This document shows positions 34,298 through 47,359 of a stretch of 64,000 bases of DNA, in pieces (position 1 is the stretch's first letter; every line of letters begins with the position of its first letter). The stretch spans positions 237,094-301,093 of the forward strand of contig NW_006768791.1 of NCBI RefSeq assembly GCF_000204055.1, written 5' to 3'. Origin of the DNA: Melampsora larici-populina 98AG31. Lineage: Eukaryota > Basidiomycota > Pucciniomycetes > Pucciniales > Melampsoraceae. The notes beneath the pieces are model-generated. The model was not told the DNA's origin and did no database searches. It saw nothing but the letters and a program-made list of their open reading frames with translations. The translations under genes were made by a program, and so were the position numbers.

Positions 34298-36112
34298 ATG
34301 CTAACCACTGCAACTCTCCTCACTTCAAACGATCATCGGCTTAGAACACTTCATCAACCTCATCCGAATCCTAATCAACATAAACCTAGATCAAAGCATA
34401 CATCTCACTTACCATTATCCTCCTTAACTTCAACAGCCTTACCTACCCGACCTAGAACTGCAACAACGATCAACGTACCATCTCCAACGATCAATCCTGA
34501 TCATCAATCTATCACTGATCAAACTTTTCACTCAGTCAATACTCTTTCGCAAGCACCAAACCTTTCTCCTACTCAGTCTCTTCGTCGTGCCTCATCGACT
34601 CCTGTACTCTTACATCGAGTTCCTTCTTGTAACTCTAAGCGAAAAACACGTGCTGGAACCCTTAGTCCAGTAGAACTTCGCTCAGCTCCTACGCCTCAGA
34701 CCACTACTTCAGCTCTTTCCAAACCCGATCCTTCTCCGACACTCAAAGACTCTTCAATCCCACCACCATCAATATCTAACTTGCAAAAGAAAGCAAAACG
34801 GAAGAGTGAAATGAAGTCATGGGAAGCGAGTGGATCAGTGGCGGCTACCGGTACCCCCACCTTTTCCCCTTCCTTTCCAATCCCATCTACTCGAACGCAA
34901 GGATCATCGCCTGAGCTTGGACCTCGCACACCTATCGCTTCTGCTCGAGTTAAATCAAATGATAGCCCATTACAATCAGAACCTCCAATAATTGATCCCT
35001 CTCCCGCGGCTTTACGTCGATCAAAGGCAGAAGAGCGAAGAAGAAAGAAACATATCGATTTTACAACTTATCCTCAAAGTGAATTGATTTTAAGACTCGC
35101 AACCTTATTACAACAAATCGCCGTTTCTAATGATCGAATTGATGAACCTAGATCAGCAACTGGCGCAACAGCCATGTCCGAGTGGTCTCTTCCTAGAGGA
35201 TCAAGACGTCCAAGTACTGGTTCTGCTCTCTCTTCACCCGGTGCTACGTGGAATCGTAGAACAGTTAAGGCGACCGAACGACCAGATCAAAGTCCAACAG
35301 TGGCTTATTTTCAACAACATCAGAATCAAAGTGAAACTCGATCGGGAAATGGAACACCTAATCTAGAAGAAGAATCGTTTGAATTTGGACAACTGAGAGC
35401 CTCCAATGGATTACATCCTAATCACTTAACCACCGCATCTAAAACTGCATTAACCTCACCTTCAGCTTTATTAACCTTTCATGCAAAACATGTACCTCAG
35501 ATCACCATCGAAGCTTACCTAAGAAGGATACAGAAATATTGTCCAATGACCAATGAAGTCTTTGTAGGAGTTTTAGTCTATTTAGATCGAATGAGTGGGA
35601 TTAGAGGTCCAGGTGGTGAACAATTTGTGATTGATTCTTGGAATGTTCATCGGTTTTTGATTGCTACGGTGACGGCCACAAGCAAGTTTTTTAGTGATGT
35701 GTTTTATACAAACTCACGTTATGCCAAGGTAAGTAATTTGATCTTGATCTTGAGCTTTGTGTAAATTTGAACAATCTTCTGATAAGTTTTTTGTTTCCTG
35801 TTGGATTTCTTTGATCATTTTACATAAAAGGTGGGAGGATTACCGTTAAAAGAATTAGATCAATTAGAATTACAATTCTTATTATTAAATGATTTCAGAT
35901 TAATGATTTCAAATGAAGAATTAAATAAATATGGAGCTCAATTACTTGCACCCTTTCCCAATGAAAATCAAGATGATGAAGAGGAGGATGAAGTAGAAAG
36001 TGGGAATCTAGATTATAGACCATTAAGTTGGTCAGAAGAATCAAGTGAAGCTACTATCACTCCTGGTTCTCCTGGTTCAGTGGTTACAGCTTCTTCTTTT
36101 AATAGCTCTTGA
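34298..36112 (+). CDS. PHO80-like cyclin (cyclin partner of a PHO85-type kinase)
   Basis: Two exons, 34298-35728 and 35831-36112, give 570 residues. The first ~250 residues are low-complexity Ser/Pro/Thr/Arg-rich and probably disordered. The cyclin box begins around FTTYPQSELILRLATLLQQI and resumes after a Ser-rich insert with SALLTFHAKHVPQITIEAYLRRIQKYCPMTNEVFVGVLVYLDRM. It ends with the hallmark NVHRFLIATVTATSKFFSDVFYTN..YAKVGGLPLKELDQLELQFL formed across the intron. In yeast, Pho80-type cyclins activate Pho85 for phosphate signalling; related cyclins act in glycogen metabolism and morphogenesis. The partner here is inferred. An acidic, Ser-rich tail ends the protein. A CAT-repeat microsatellite lies in the promoter. 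Confidence 0.88.
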
Positions 36113-37722
36113 TTCTTTTTCTCTTCTTTTTGGTCTTGATCTTTCATTTGAAGGAAAATGGGTTTGAAGGTTTTCTTTGTGATTTGCTTTGTCTGCTTGT
36201 TGTTTAGTTGTGCGCGTGTTTTTCATTTACGAAAGCTTTTTTTTCTTCTTTAGATTCAAATATTTATTTATTTTAAACCTTAATCTGAAGAATTTTGATT
36301 TGATCTGTGCAAAAGGAGTTCCCATGAATTTGGTTTGAATTTAAGAAGAACTAGTCATGATCCTCTTTTCTTTTGTTTCTTCTTTTTTCCATCTAGTCAC
36401 ATTTTTGATTGGTTCGATTGTGTTTTCTCTGGGTAGACATGTTCAAGTGACATTTTGATTTTTTTTGTTAGTCATTTATATCATTTATTATTATATTAGT
36501 TGATTTTTAATTTATGATCAGATGAAGAAAGAGTGAAGAAAGAAGTAGAATGATTGGTTTTTGAATTTTGTAAATTATTTAATAGAGTCATCCAATTGCA
36601 GACCTTGAAGAAAGTTGAAAAGGTCTTGTTCATTGAAGTTTTAGTTTTTATTAATCACATACTTATTTTTCAGTCATGACCATAATTTCAAGAAGCTCCT
36701 CTAGCTAGCTTGACTCATACTTGAATGTTCGATCTCAAAGAGTCGATTGTTGACCGATTGAACTGACTCTGGTACAAATCAGCTCATTACCTCAATAGCC
36801 GCAATCCTGATCCCCAGACCGAGACACAATCCCACCATCAACATTCAATGCGTGCAATCTGACGGTTACGAATCGAAAGCCAAATCAACGATCGATCTGG
36901 TGAAAACTATCATCACCGGAACACATGCAGGATTCAAAGATCGACATACCAGAAGGAAGGCTGAAGTTTTAGACCGAGTGGGTTTTGCTTAATCATAACT
37001 TCTCTTCAGTCTATTTTTCGTGATCTTAAAGGAGTCTTGACTACAGTTTTGTATGCATACATCTTCGACATATCTCCATAAGATTCAATTCGGGAGATGA
37101 CTCGGTCGTTAAGAGCTATGAAACTCTTCTATCTTAAAAATATAATCCAGGACTGTATCGAATCTTGAAGCTAAACCGAAAAGGGGTTACCTCACTGCAC
37201 ATACATTACGATTGCTAATCTAATTCTGAGACGGCTTCACCGGGTTGGTTATGAAGAACGTAAGTATTCAAAGTGGGCTTTTTTTCTTCTTATTGTCAAT
37301 TGAAGACTCTTGATTATTTGCTTCGACGAGACTTGGACACCTCGGTGTTGAAAAAAAAAATGTCTCTCTCCTGATCTCCTTGCAACATCGACTCGTTTGA
37401 GCTTGTATCATGCCCACGGAGAATTGATGCTGATACCTCAAACGAACAAAATGAAGGAGAAAAACGTATGATGAGAGATTTTGATTTGAACGCCACTGAA
37501 GTTGAAGTTCGAAGTGTACATATTTCAAAGCCCAAGCTTTCCTATCACCACAACATCTTCAGCTTCCAAAGATAATGTATCAGATCGGATGATATGTTAC
37601 TTTGGCTTAGATACTCTGCTCAACAAAGAGAGTTTTTGTTCATACCTGTTCAATCATCATCATTGTGAATAAAATTATTTCGAATTTCTTGTTGTATACT
37701 CTTCCTTTCCCCCCCAAAAAAA
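36113..37722. other. Intergenic region
   Basis: It holds the 3' flank of the cyclin gene (T-rich to about 36700) and the upstream region of the receptor gene. No coding frame with protein-like composition and no repeat ends were recognised. Confidence 0.45.
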
Positions 37723-39658
37723 ATGTCAGGAAGCCTACGATATAACGCTTCTCAGCCTTCATTATCATCACATGAGAAACAAGAGATTGGGATCGATCGA
37801 ATTGGATTGCTTGTAAGTCAGAAAGTCTATTCATTTTTTTGATAAAGCAACGAAATAATATTCTGAACATATGATTTCAATCATCTCACATAGCTTATTG
37901 CTGGAGCAGCAACGGTAAGCAATATCTTTGTCATACTGATCTAGACGTACAGATTACTCATTTATTTACTTTCCTAATGATCGCTCTAGGTCTCTCTGTT
38001 GGCTACAACAGGCCTTTTGGTTTACGTTATTGTACTAAAGATTTTGGCTGGACGACCTTCAACGCTCGCATGGGCTTCTCTACGTCTTGCATTTATGGGA
38101 ACAACATTTGGAGTCAGTCTTACTAACTTGAAATTTATGTTTTTATCTTTTGTTTTCAAATCAAAGTTACGAGATCAAGAATACTTACATGAGAATTTGT
38201 TTTAAACAGCCTCTGTTTATAAACCTGACTGTTGCCGATTTCATTCAAGCTTTTGGTCTCATGCATAACTGTAAGCGATACCTTGAATAAATCAATTTCA
38301 GGTGACCAACTAGTCATAAGAATTAGTTTCGATATTCAACCACTCTTTTATTTTTGCTCTTTGACATCACCTACCTTACAGATTTCGGGTTAGACTTGAG
38401 TGCTCAAGGATCTGAACCTCTATGTACATCTCAAGGTTTCATGGTCCAATTAGGTGATGTCGCTTCAGCATTGATGGTATGTTCACCATTCACATCTTAA
38501 ACAAGTACCTATGATTCATCTCTAAGCTTTCTTGGTGTCTGTTTCAGAGTCTTCTCATCTCTGTTGAGACATTTGTAATCCTTTCAAAATCAGATTCTCC
38601 TCGTTCAGGTTCACTCTGGGCCGCTGCTCTCATATGGTTGATGTGTGTATCATTTTCATCTAAAGGATTACTTAATCCTCCCAACTTAGATTACTCAGCT
38701 CCTGGTGAGTTCTTTTCTCACTTATCTCTCCAGAAATATAGCGATGAGCATCTTTCTTCAAAATACTTACCCATGCCGTGTTGACGAATCACAGGCACCT
38801 GGACTGGTGGGTGGTGTTGGATTGCTTTTGAAGGCCAAGGCGCGCGTGTCATATTCCATCGTAAGCAACCTCCTCAAAAAAATTTGAAGCTTCTAATAAG
38901 ATTGTAGGGCTAAGAATACTGACTTGTTTTTCCAAACCGTGTTTAGAGATGTGGCTCTGGCTAACGGCCATAGTCTCCACAATACTTTACGTAGTCTTGT
39001 ATTTTAGAATAAGAGGTCATTATAGAGGCGAAGGACATGTACTTCAAAGATCTTCAATCATCATTCCAACTCAAGATTCAGCTTCTGATTTCAGTCAGAA
39101 TTCTTCTCGATCAAATTCATCCTCTTTACGTCGAGTTGCCTGGACAATGCTCGTCTACCCTGTGATCTTCTTTGTGTTCTCAATTCCTATCTCATTACTA
39201 TCAATCATCACTCTAGATGATGCAAAGTATTTACCTTGGAGAAATACTTTACTCACTATCTTCGGGAGTTTGTTTGCATTGCGAGGACTCATCAATGTGC
39301 TGGTCTTTGGGGTCAGTCTTAAATCTTACATAAACTAACTCTTTTCAACCTATTTGATAACTAACCCCTCACTACTTTGTTATTTGTCTTAAAGTTCACT
39401 CGAAATGTATTCTTACTACGCGCTCCTCCACCATCGAGGAAATATTCAGATCCATTTGTTCCACCATCACCATCAGGAAGCAAACATACTCTTCGACTCT
39501 CATTTGAATCTGATCTTGGTCAAGTTCCTATGGGTGCTAGTAGTGGAATTTATGTTACTCAAGTTCAAGTGATTTATCCATCTAGTGAAATCGGTGATCA
39601 TCAAAGTATAGATGAAGAAGAACATTCAAATGAAAAAGATCAAAAACATCAAGTTTAA
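37723..39658 (+). CDS. Seven-transmembrane G-protein-coupled receptor
   Basis: Nine exons in phase (37723-37812, 37894-37914, 37990-38112, 38210-38270, 38382-38476, 38548-38704, 38795-38860, 38947-39311, 39395-39658) give 413 residues. Hydrophobic helices: LIAGAATVSLLATTGLLVYVIVL; PLFINLTVADFIQAFGL (with the LxxAD helix-2 motif); a helix after a conserved Cys (LCTSQGFMVQLGDVASALMSLL); LWAAALIWLMCV; MWLWLTAIVSTILYVVLYF; MLVYPVIFFVFSIPISLL; LLTIFGSLFALRGLINVLVFG. A Cys in TGGWCWIAF could pair with the helix-3 Cys. A long basic/Ser-rich third cytoplasmic loop and an acidic C-terminal tail follow. The arrangement resembles fungal GPR1/Git3- or cAMP-receptor-like families, which couple nutrient sensing to cAMP; the ligand is unknown. 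Exon 2 is only 21 nt. Confidence 0.88.
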
Positions 39659-41601
39659 GGATCAGATTCAAGATTTATAGAAGAAATGTTGAATATTCTT
39701 GAAACCTTTCTCTTCATTTATCTTGAATATATCAAAATTTTCATCAAAATGAATTCTTAAACAAATTTGTCAAGCAAAATCACATTCGTACATAAAATCA
39801 ATTCGATCTACTAGTCCTACAACCAACCAAAAAGACCATTAGTATTATTTTCATTGTTTAAATTTCGTTTTCTTTTTTTTACATTTTACTTTCAATTAGT
39901 TTTTACAATTCTCACTATAACAAAAATGATGTAATCTTTTTTTGTTGTTGTTGTTATTGTTTGATTTCTAAAGCTTTTTTGTTTTCATTTTTCACATAAG
40001 TGCTTGTGCATACGTTACTTTTAACCTATTTTTTTTTCTTTGTTTCCTTTTCATTTCAATTGTTGTGTTTTATCACATCTCTACCCCTATCTCTCTCTCT
40101 ATCTCTCTCTTCCCCTATTGCGTATGTGGATAGAATAGACTTTTTTTCTTCTCCAAAACAGAACCATAACACTTGACCATCACCTTTTTTCTTGAATTGA
40201 TTGTAACAATAAATACTACATGAACAAAAACCTTTAGTGTTTTTTTTTCTCTTTGGATTTGATTTCTTTACTTTCTCTTATATTAACCAATCTTAATATT
40301 TATTATTTGAAAAATTCAATCATTAAACAAATTATATTCTTCTTGGTGGTCAAAGTTCCGAAAAAATGAAAAACACTTGATTTTTTTATGATTTTGTACA
40401 TGGTAAGAATCTTACTGAGCAATTTAACTTTAAATCCTTATCTCATCACTGCGCACTTGTTTAGCTGGAACTCTGAATTTCAAGTACACAGACTTACTCT
40501 TGATTTGAGTTAGGGAACCATGCACGATCATTGATATGTAATTGGAAAGCGAGGCATCTAATGTCTGTTGACTTATTGCCTTCTGTTATTTCCGACTTTT
40601 TATTTTCATATCCGCGGTTTTGGTAGAAGAAGCGCGGAAATGGCCGATGAAGTGGCCTGAGGTTGAAGTAGAACTATGTACATCGCTTTCCTGGAGCCAG
40701 CTTCAGCGCATGATGCCGACGCTTGAGCCGGCTTGAGCCTCCTTGAGCTTCATTTCTGATTCCAATTGGGATAAACAACCCAAATGGGCAAAAGATCAAT
40801 TAACCTCGGATATGAAAAAGATAATCAAAGATAACAGCAGGAACATTTGTTTTCAAAACAGCTGTATCAAAAGATTCTTTGAGTAATCGAAGCAGAACGC
40901 GAGGATTTTTGATTCAAATCATGAATGAGATCATCTGATCAGCGGTCATGGTTCTCCATCAAAGAATTCAAGATACCTAAGAACTGATTGGTGCCAGAGA
41001 CATTAGGGACTGGGCAAAGCTCTGCAAAATCGCAATTCAACTGTAGTTGAATGCGAGTTGCAAACAGTTAAGCCACTGTTCAATCAATATAAAATTTCCC
41101 TATTTTTTTTTGGTAAGCTTTATGGCACTAAAAAAATAGGGTGGCGCACAGCCATGACCCTCCCTAAGACGAGCTGTCTATTCAAATTTGCCCTTCCCAC
41201 CTCAGCCAAAAGCCTATGGCAGAACACTTCTGGACAGCCCGATATACCTTTCACAGGTTGTTCTGGCTTTGGTTTTGGTGAAATCATCTGTAGTCCGGGC
41301 TCTTGGGCTTGCAGGAGAAATCGTGACACCCAAAGTTTGTATAAACAACTTTGGTCGGCTTCCAAGGGATTCATGCGCTTATTGAGGTGGCTAAATCCTC
41401 TGTCCGCCGAAACCTTGCCCAGTCCCTATTACCTTTCATTTCCTTTAAATCTGACTCTGTCATCCGGGGCATGAGTACAAGGTGTAATCATCTCCTGGCT
41501 AACATGAAAAGGCGAGTAAAGCGCTTTAATTATAAAAGACTAAACACAATAAAATACATTATCTCAATTATCCTCAAATTCCATTGTTTTTCTCTATTTT
41601 A
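39659..41601. other. Intergenic region with low-complexity DNA
   Basis: T-rich 3' flank of the receptor gene, including a CT-rich simple repeat at about 40083-40114. Further right, an inverted pair (GGGACTGGGCAAAG near 41006; CTTGCCCAGTCCC near 41414-41427), flanked by TA on both sides, may be a Tc1/mariner-type MITE. No gene is seen. Confidence 0.4.
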
Positions 41602-41838
41602 GAGCATCAGGACTGGGCCGTGTAAAAAGAAAATACAGGCCGTTTTACAATCCAGTGAGAATAAAACCAAGGCACCAGGCCTTGCAAACAGCCTGTATGG
41701 TTTACACAATGTGTAAATGAAAAGCAAAAGATTCTGTCGAGTACACTCTGATACTCTGTGACAAGTTCCTGAGGTGAGCCTCTAATCACCTCACGTCACT
41801 AAACCTGAAGCCTAACCTAAGAGACCAGACAAGACATA

Positions 41839-41951
41839 CACTGCCAGCATTAAAGAGGTTCCCAGATGGGAATATGGGTTGTAGGGATCAGAACGCCATT
41901 GTGATATATGTAGTCTCCATATTCCCATCTGGGAACTTAATGCTGGCAGTG
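41839..41951. mobile_element. CACT-type MITE, 113 bp hairpin
   Basis: CACTGCCAGCATTAA at the left is matched by the complement at the right. The inverted arms extend about 35 bp (including GTTCCCAGATGGGAATATGG), leaving a loop of some 40 bp. It is flanked by ATA on both sides. CACT ends with a 3-bp duplication fit the CACTA/EnSpm group. Confidence 0.8.
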
Positions 41952-42869
41952 ATAGAGACACAATCACAAAAGAAGTTGGATAGAAAAGATAAACAGAAAA
42001 TGAACAAAGTCTGACCTATAAGGTTTCATGACAGATGAAATATAAAGGGAAAAATGAACAACACGTAGTTCAGCGTGTTGAACTAGCGTTGACATTAATA
42101 ATCAAGCAGCAACAATCACTATTAGCAACTATATATTAAGAGAGAAACAGAGATAAAGAAAACAAAAGAGTATAAAGTGCTTACTCTTTTCCTCAAGTAG
42201 AATTTCGGATGAGGAAAAGAGTAAAAGCACATTTCAACACTCTGCACTATATAAGATAAGAAGAAATTGAAATGTAACAATGATTTCACTCAATTAGATT
42301 GAGTGATTGTGTTTAAAAGATTAATTACTAAATTACATTGTTGAGTGTTGAGGAGGATATTCAAGGACTGGTGAGACTACTGTCAATATTAAATTAGTGT
42401 CGAGGGAGGATATTCAAGGACTAGAGAGACTACTGATAATACCATTGAATGATGTTGTTGAGTATTGAATGAGATACTCAAGAACTGATTTCACATTGTT
42501 GATATCTTTCTTGAATGAGTTTCCACGACATCTGAAACCTAGGCTGTAGAGACATGAGTTGTCACTCAACAGTAAAATCATACCTTGAAGGTGTAATAAT
42601 GGACTGCAGCGTAAACAACCCAAAGGACCAAACGTCTGACCTTAACCCGCCAATATCGGACGTACAAAGTCCTACCATCAATCAAAACCACCTCACTCAA
42701 CACATCTCGATCACACACAAAGCAACCTCATCTTGATCACATGCAAAGCTACCACATGGTCTTGTCACATATCAGGCCCCCTTGGGCAATGTATTATTTG
42801 TACTTTCTAGCTTTTGCAAAGCCTCAGTTTCGCCAAAACTTTACAAAGTTCTGGGAAATTAGGCATACA

Positions 42870-43061
42870 CACTCCCAGCAAAAGGTAATTTTCCCAAGCA
42901 AAAAATGATTACATGTAATGCATTTTTAATCAGAAATGATCATTTAATGCTGAATAATGCTGATTTAATGCTGATTTAATGCTGATCAAATGCATTTTCA
43001 ACCTCTTTTTGCTCTAAATGTATTCATTTTTACTTGGGAAAATTACTTTATGCTGGTAGTG
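42870..43061. mobile_element. CACT-type MITE, 192 bp
   Basis: Ends CACTCCCAGCA and TGCTGGTAGTG, with an inverted arm containing GTAATTTTCCCAAG on both sides, flanked by ACA duplicates. The interior holds four near-tandem ATGCTGATTTA-like copies. It belongs to the same terminal family as 41839-41951. Confidence 0.75.
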
Positions 43062-43142
43062 ACACATTCTTGTCTGTCAACTCGGTGTCATACAGCAAAC
43101 AAATCGGGCCCTTTTTTACAAGGCCCGGTGCTGATGCTCTTA

Positions 43143-45178
43143 CTTTTCCTTGAATAATTCTATTCTCTTTCTTTCTACATTCTTTTCTCACAACTATCAA
43201 ACTATCATAGCAAGAACTTTTATGCAAAGGTATCAAAGCGGATGAATGAAGTTATGATATTGTGACGCAACATAATCCCAGTTTAGACAAAGGGCTGGAG
43301 TGATGACCCAACCCATCAGCTCTATAATCTAAAACTAATTTGGACTTAATGTCTGAGAACCGTTGTGGTGAGCAAGATCTCTACTTAAGCAAAAAATTTA
43401 AAAATTATTGGAAAATTTGTATTTTTAGTCAAAGGAAAATTTATTGTTGGAGTTATTAGTCATCAAGGGTCTCAAAGTTGATTTTTAATCCTCATTTCAT
43501 TATCTTTTTAATCATATATTTACATAATCATTTGATAAGAACATATAAGAGAAAAGAAAAATCCGAAAAGATCAAGAAAAATAGTATAAGAGTGAAAATT
43601 AAATTAAAAGAATTAGTAAGGAGGAATTGGAAGAAGAAGAAAATTTAGTTTTGATCTTAAAGAATGGAAACTCTTATGAAAAGAATGAAAGAAGAAGGAT
43701 AACATTAGAAAAGTTGAAGGAAATTTCAAAAATATGGGTATGGAAGATTGGAAAATGGTTTTTAGGTTATTATTATAAGAGTTATTGGTTCAGGAAGGTT
43801 TTATTATGAAAGAGAGGTACAGCATTAGTCATCAGCAACTTTAACCACGAGGATTGATAAGGGAGGAGTGAAATTATTCAAGAAAAGGGGGATTTCCAAA
43901 AGGGGTACTATGGTATTAATTCCTGTGTAGTGATGTCATTGATGGATTGATTGCACCAAGGGTTTTTCAGAATTATTTTATGGTTGTGTGGTTGATTGGA
44001 ATGCTGTGGGATGATCTTTTGATAGAAGAAAAATCATTATTAGACGTGAAAATGGTCAAAATTCATCAAAAATGGGGGTTTTTAGTTAATTACATATGTC
44101 AAAACTTGTCAAAATTGGGTGTGTGATAGTTCATTCAACACAGAATCATTGGTTTCATAATGTACAACCTTTAAATATTATTAACTGAGGAGTAGTGAAA
44201 AAGTTATAAGGCAACAAAGAAAATTTGGTGGTTACATATAACATTTACATGACAAAAGCTTATTTTCTCAATCTTTACAGCTCAATAACTTATTCATCAC
44301 ACATCAGAAATAGGTAATATGGGGGTGATAAATGATCAGTATCACAAGGGCTTTCAAATGCGCTATAGTAATCCAAAATTGAACAACTTTACAAAGAATT
44401 TGTATTTCCAAAAATGGATTTCAGCTATGAAAATTAGGAAAAAATCACCTGTATTCATCATAAGAAGATCTGTTCATCATTTATTAACATCAATTGATCA
44501 AATTCACGCCTTGAATCATTACAAACAATAATATTTATGACATCATATGGTTACATTGGAGGATTTCTGTTGATTTTTGACGGTCTTTGAAGGTTTTTGG
44601 AGGCTGTTGACCATTATTGAGGATTGTTGGAGTGTTATATACTATTGTTAGGGAATTTACGTGCCTTTGTTCCCCTTTTTACTCATCTTATACTTTTGTT
44701 AGAGTGTTTTTAATCATCATTAAATTACTTTAGCAGTACTAAGTTCACTAAATTGCCCCTTTATATCAAAGGAGAAGTTTCTTTACATGTGATAAGACTA
44801 CAAGTATTCTTTGGAATAACAATCTAATTGATTGTTGCTTTGCTAGTAATTAAAATTGTGTTTTGTTGTGCTCAGATTGGAATAACACTATAGCAGTGTT
44901 GAGATTTCTTTATTTCTAAAAACTCACGGGAATAATACTTGACTTAAGTATTGAAACAATTTCTCTGGTGCCTTATCCCAAAGAAATCAGCAAAACCCCG
45001 TGTTGATTGTTTCAAAGAGGCAGTCTTAGGCAACTTCTACTAGTTAGTTATATTAGTAGATTATCCCTCTTTAAGCTCTGTAAAGCTCTTGTTGAGCTTT
45101 AAGTTCTACACCATTAGTCCAATGGTCTGGGATATCCTTATCTGAATGAGGGATTGATCACATTCTTATAACATCACC
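43143..45178. other. AT-rich gene-free region
   Basis: Strongly AT-rich with no supported gene. The right part (from about 44645, TGTTAGGGAATTTACG, to about 45182, CTTATAACA) resembles a solo LTR in base pattern (TG...CA, repeated GTAAAGCTC-like R region), but no second copy or target duplication is visible, so it is not listed as an element. Confidence 0.35.
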
Positions 45179-45587
45179 ACCGGGCCGTGTAAATAGGCAA
45201 ATACAACCTATTTACACAACTTGTGGGAAAATATATGAGCCACTGGACCGTGTAAACCGCCTGTATGGCTTACACTCCATCCAAATTTTGACCGGAAGAG
45301 TATAGGAATACACTCCGTCCAAATCTCCAAATAGCCCCAATTTGTATGGACCATCCGACCTTTGATGACCTCTTTTGTACCTTTCATGCTGTCGGTGTCA
45401 TCTGGGCCCTACCGATTCTTGACACAACCTCTTGCTACGCTCATTTGGTCCAAAATTGGTTTTGACTGTTGTGTGTTTGCACAGCAACAATTTGGTCAAT
45501 CACTGTAAAAATTTGCTATACACAATGTGACCTGTCAGAACTTCGTTGTACAGAAGGCTTATTTGCCTGGCAGCGGTGGCGATGCTC
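45179..45587. mobile_element. GAGCATC-type MITE (409 bp)
   Basis: Left end TAACATCACCACCGGGCCG and right end GGCAGCGGTGGCGATGCTC are imperfect inverted repeats, flanked by TTA at 45176-45178 and 45588-45590. Its GGGCCGTGTAAA subterminal motif matches the element at 41602. It abuts the next GAGCATC end at 45591 with no spacer other than the TTA. Confidence 0.65.
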
Positions 45588-47359
45588 TTAGAGCATCCCC
45601 AACGCGCCGGGGACTGGAAACCTGGTACAGGTGTCACAAATAACACTTGGACACCTGTATTTCAGCTTCAGCTTCAGTTGGCAGGCCTGATATCATTCCA
45701 CCAGAAGGTCTTGTTAGAACTCCCAAAAGACTGGGACTGGTGTTGTGTGCGAAATTAAAATATTACACTGTACCGTGGGTTTCCAGTGCTGTGATTGCCA
45801 ATTATGTGGTACACTCCTAAATGGGAAGTTACCGATTGAGTTTGCCACACAAAACGAGGGAATGGTGAAGACTCAGAGATTTGAGGACATTTTGACCGGG
45901 CATCAAAGGGGCACAAACCGGACTAGCGGCATTGAAGCGCAATGCTGAGCTTCCAACTGCGAGCCAACAGGATGTGCCTTTTCAGGATGGCAGTGTGATA
46001 AATCAATACATTCTGCCACACTTTGTGTTACCGGTGTCAAAGGGAGCATAAGTAGAAGGACACATTGAATTACCTACGTGAAGTGGTTTGCGTTTGGCGT
46101 CTTTGTCAACAACAGCAAAAGCGTACCATTGGGGTTGACCTTCTTTTTTTAGCACACTGATAAAGCTTATCTGGTAGTGTATGCCTGATCTATAATTCCG
46201 CAACGCCGTGGTCTAGCTTGACACCATTGTTTTGCCAGAGGACTCAGCGCTACGAGACCCTTTTGGTATTTAAACCGGGCGATCTACCCTTGTTCCCCTT
46301 TGTCCCATTTGTGCCCCTTGTTGTCTTGTTATTTTGACTTCACCAACTTTTGAACTCTACAAACCAGTGCTTGTGTTGTCTCCAGTTCGCTCTTACCAGT
46401 TGCTCCTTCAAGAACTGCTATTTGTCCCTTCTGTTCATCAATTTCACCAAACATTCCCCAGAATCCAACCCAATAAATGCGGCAAAATGGCTAAGGGGAT
46501 GATACACAGTTATGAAAGACAGTGACTGAGACTACACACACTCATCATAGATCAATGGTGCTACACCCATCAGTCAGTTGCCAAATTACGCGCTGAAGCT
46601 GATGACTTCTTAGCTTGTCTCTGGGTATTCAAAGGTATTCACCAGCATCTTTCTTTTCTGTACCCTCCTTTTGACCGCTTAAACCCCTCATTGTTCACAT
46701 CCATTGGTTTTATCTTTCCATTACATCCATTCGCTGTCACCCTCTTCATCTCCAGGTGTAGCATTCCTACCCTCCAAGTACCTCATCTGCACCATTCTGT
46801 TCCTAACTGTCACCTGTTTGAATGGCACAAAGCCGCCTACTTCCTGATCTCATCTCTGTTGTATTTGCGGATCTGGCTCGGAATCTTTGGGTGCTGCCTG
46901 TGCTGTGTAATCAACGTTTTGTTTCCCTGCTCTATTCAGTCATTGCGCTGATGCACAGACTAATTGGCTGATCGCGATAGCGCGGATGTGAGGAATGATG
47001 AGGATAAGTCTTATCCCCAAGCATCGAGTGAGGCCTCAGGTGTAGCAAGAAAGCCCAAGGGACAGTCCTTTCTGGACTTGTTTCTCCGTTTCCCACTGTT
47101 GTCTGTACAAAAACTGCTGGTGGAATAAGTAGGGAGCACCGCGCGAGCTGAATATGAGACTCGGGTTTCTACCCCTGTCTAAGGATAGGACATGATCAGA
47201 TCAATTGCATGTATTGGCCACGTGATCTGATTGAGGTTGTGGTAATATGTGCTCCAATAGGACACAAAGGAACAAAAGAGGCAAGTTTTGTTGTCTCAAC
47301 GTGTCCAAATTGTCAGAAATCACGTTTTCCGAGGTTTCCGGCTCAGCTAGAAACAATTA

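Larger units (their letters stand above)
41602..43139. mobile_element. GAGCATCA-type Harbinger-like element with two nested MITEs
   Basis: 1,538 bp, from GAGCATCAGGACTGGGCC to GGCCCGGTGCTGATGCTC, flanked by TTA on both sides (41599-41601 and 43140-43142). The terminal 18 bp are imperfect inverted repeats (two differences). The subterminal GGGCCGTGTAAA motif is shared with the element at 45179. Two CACT-type MITEs sit inside (41839-41951 and 42870-43061). A related end closes the Harbinger remnant at 26130. No intact gene is present. Confidence 0.8.

Noticed and set aside
41006..41427. Possible TA-flanked element with GGGACTGGGCAAAG ends
   Set aside because: Only ~14 bp of inverted match and a TA dinucleotide, which can arise by chance; mentioned only within the intergenic entry.
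43627..43809. Short Lys/Glu-rich open frame
   Set aside because: Composition follows the local A-rich DNA; no upstream signals, domain or splice context.
44645..45182. Possible solo LTR (TGTTAGGG...TATAACA)
   Set aside because: The base pattern is LTR-like, but there is no second copy in the window and no matching flanking duplication; the right edge coincides with a MITE end.
46691..46951. 86-codon hydrophobic/Cys-rich frame inside the 45591-48559 element
   Set aside because: No homologous motif, no supporting intron or start context; probably random.
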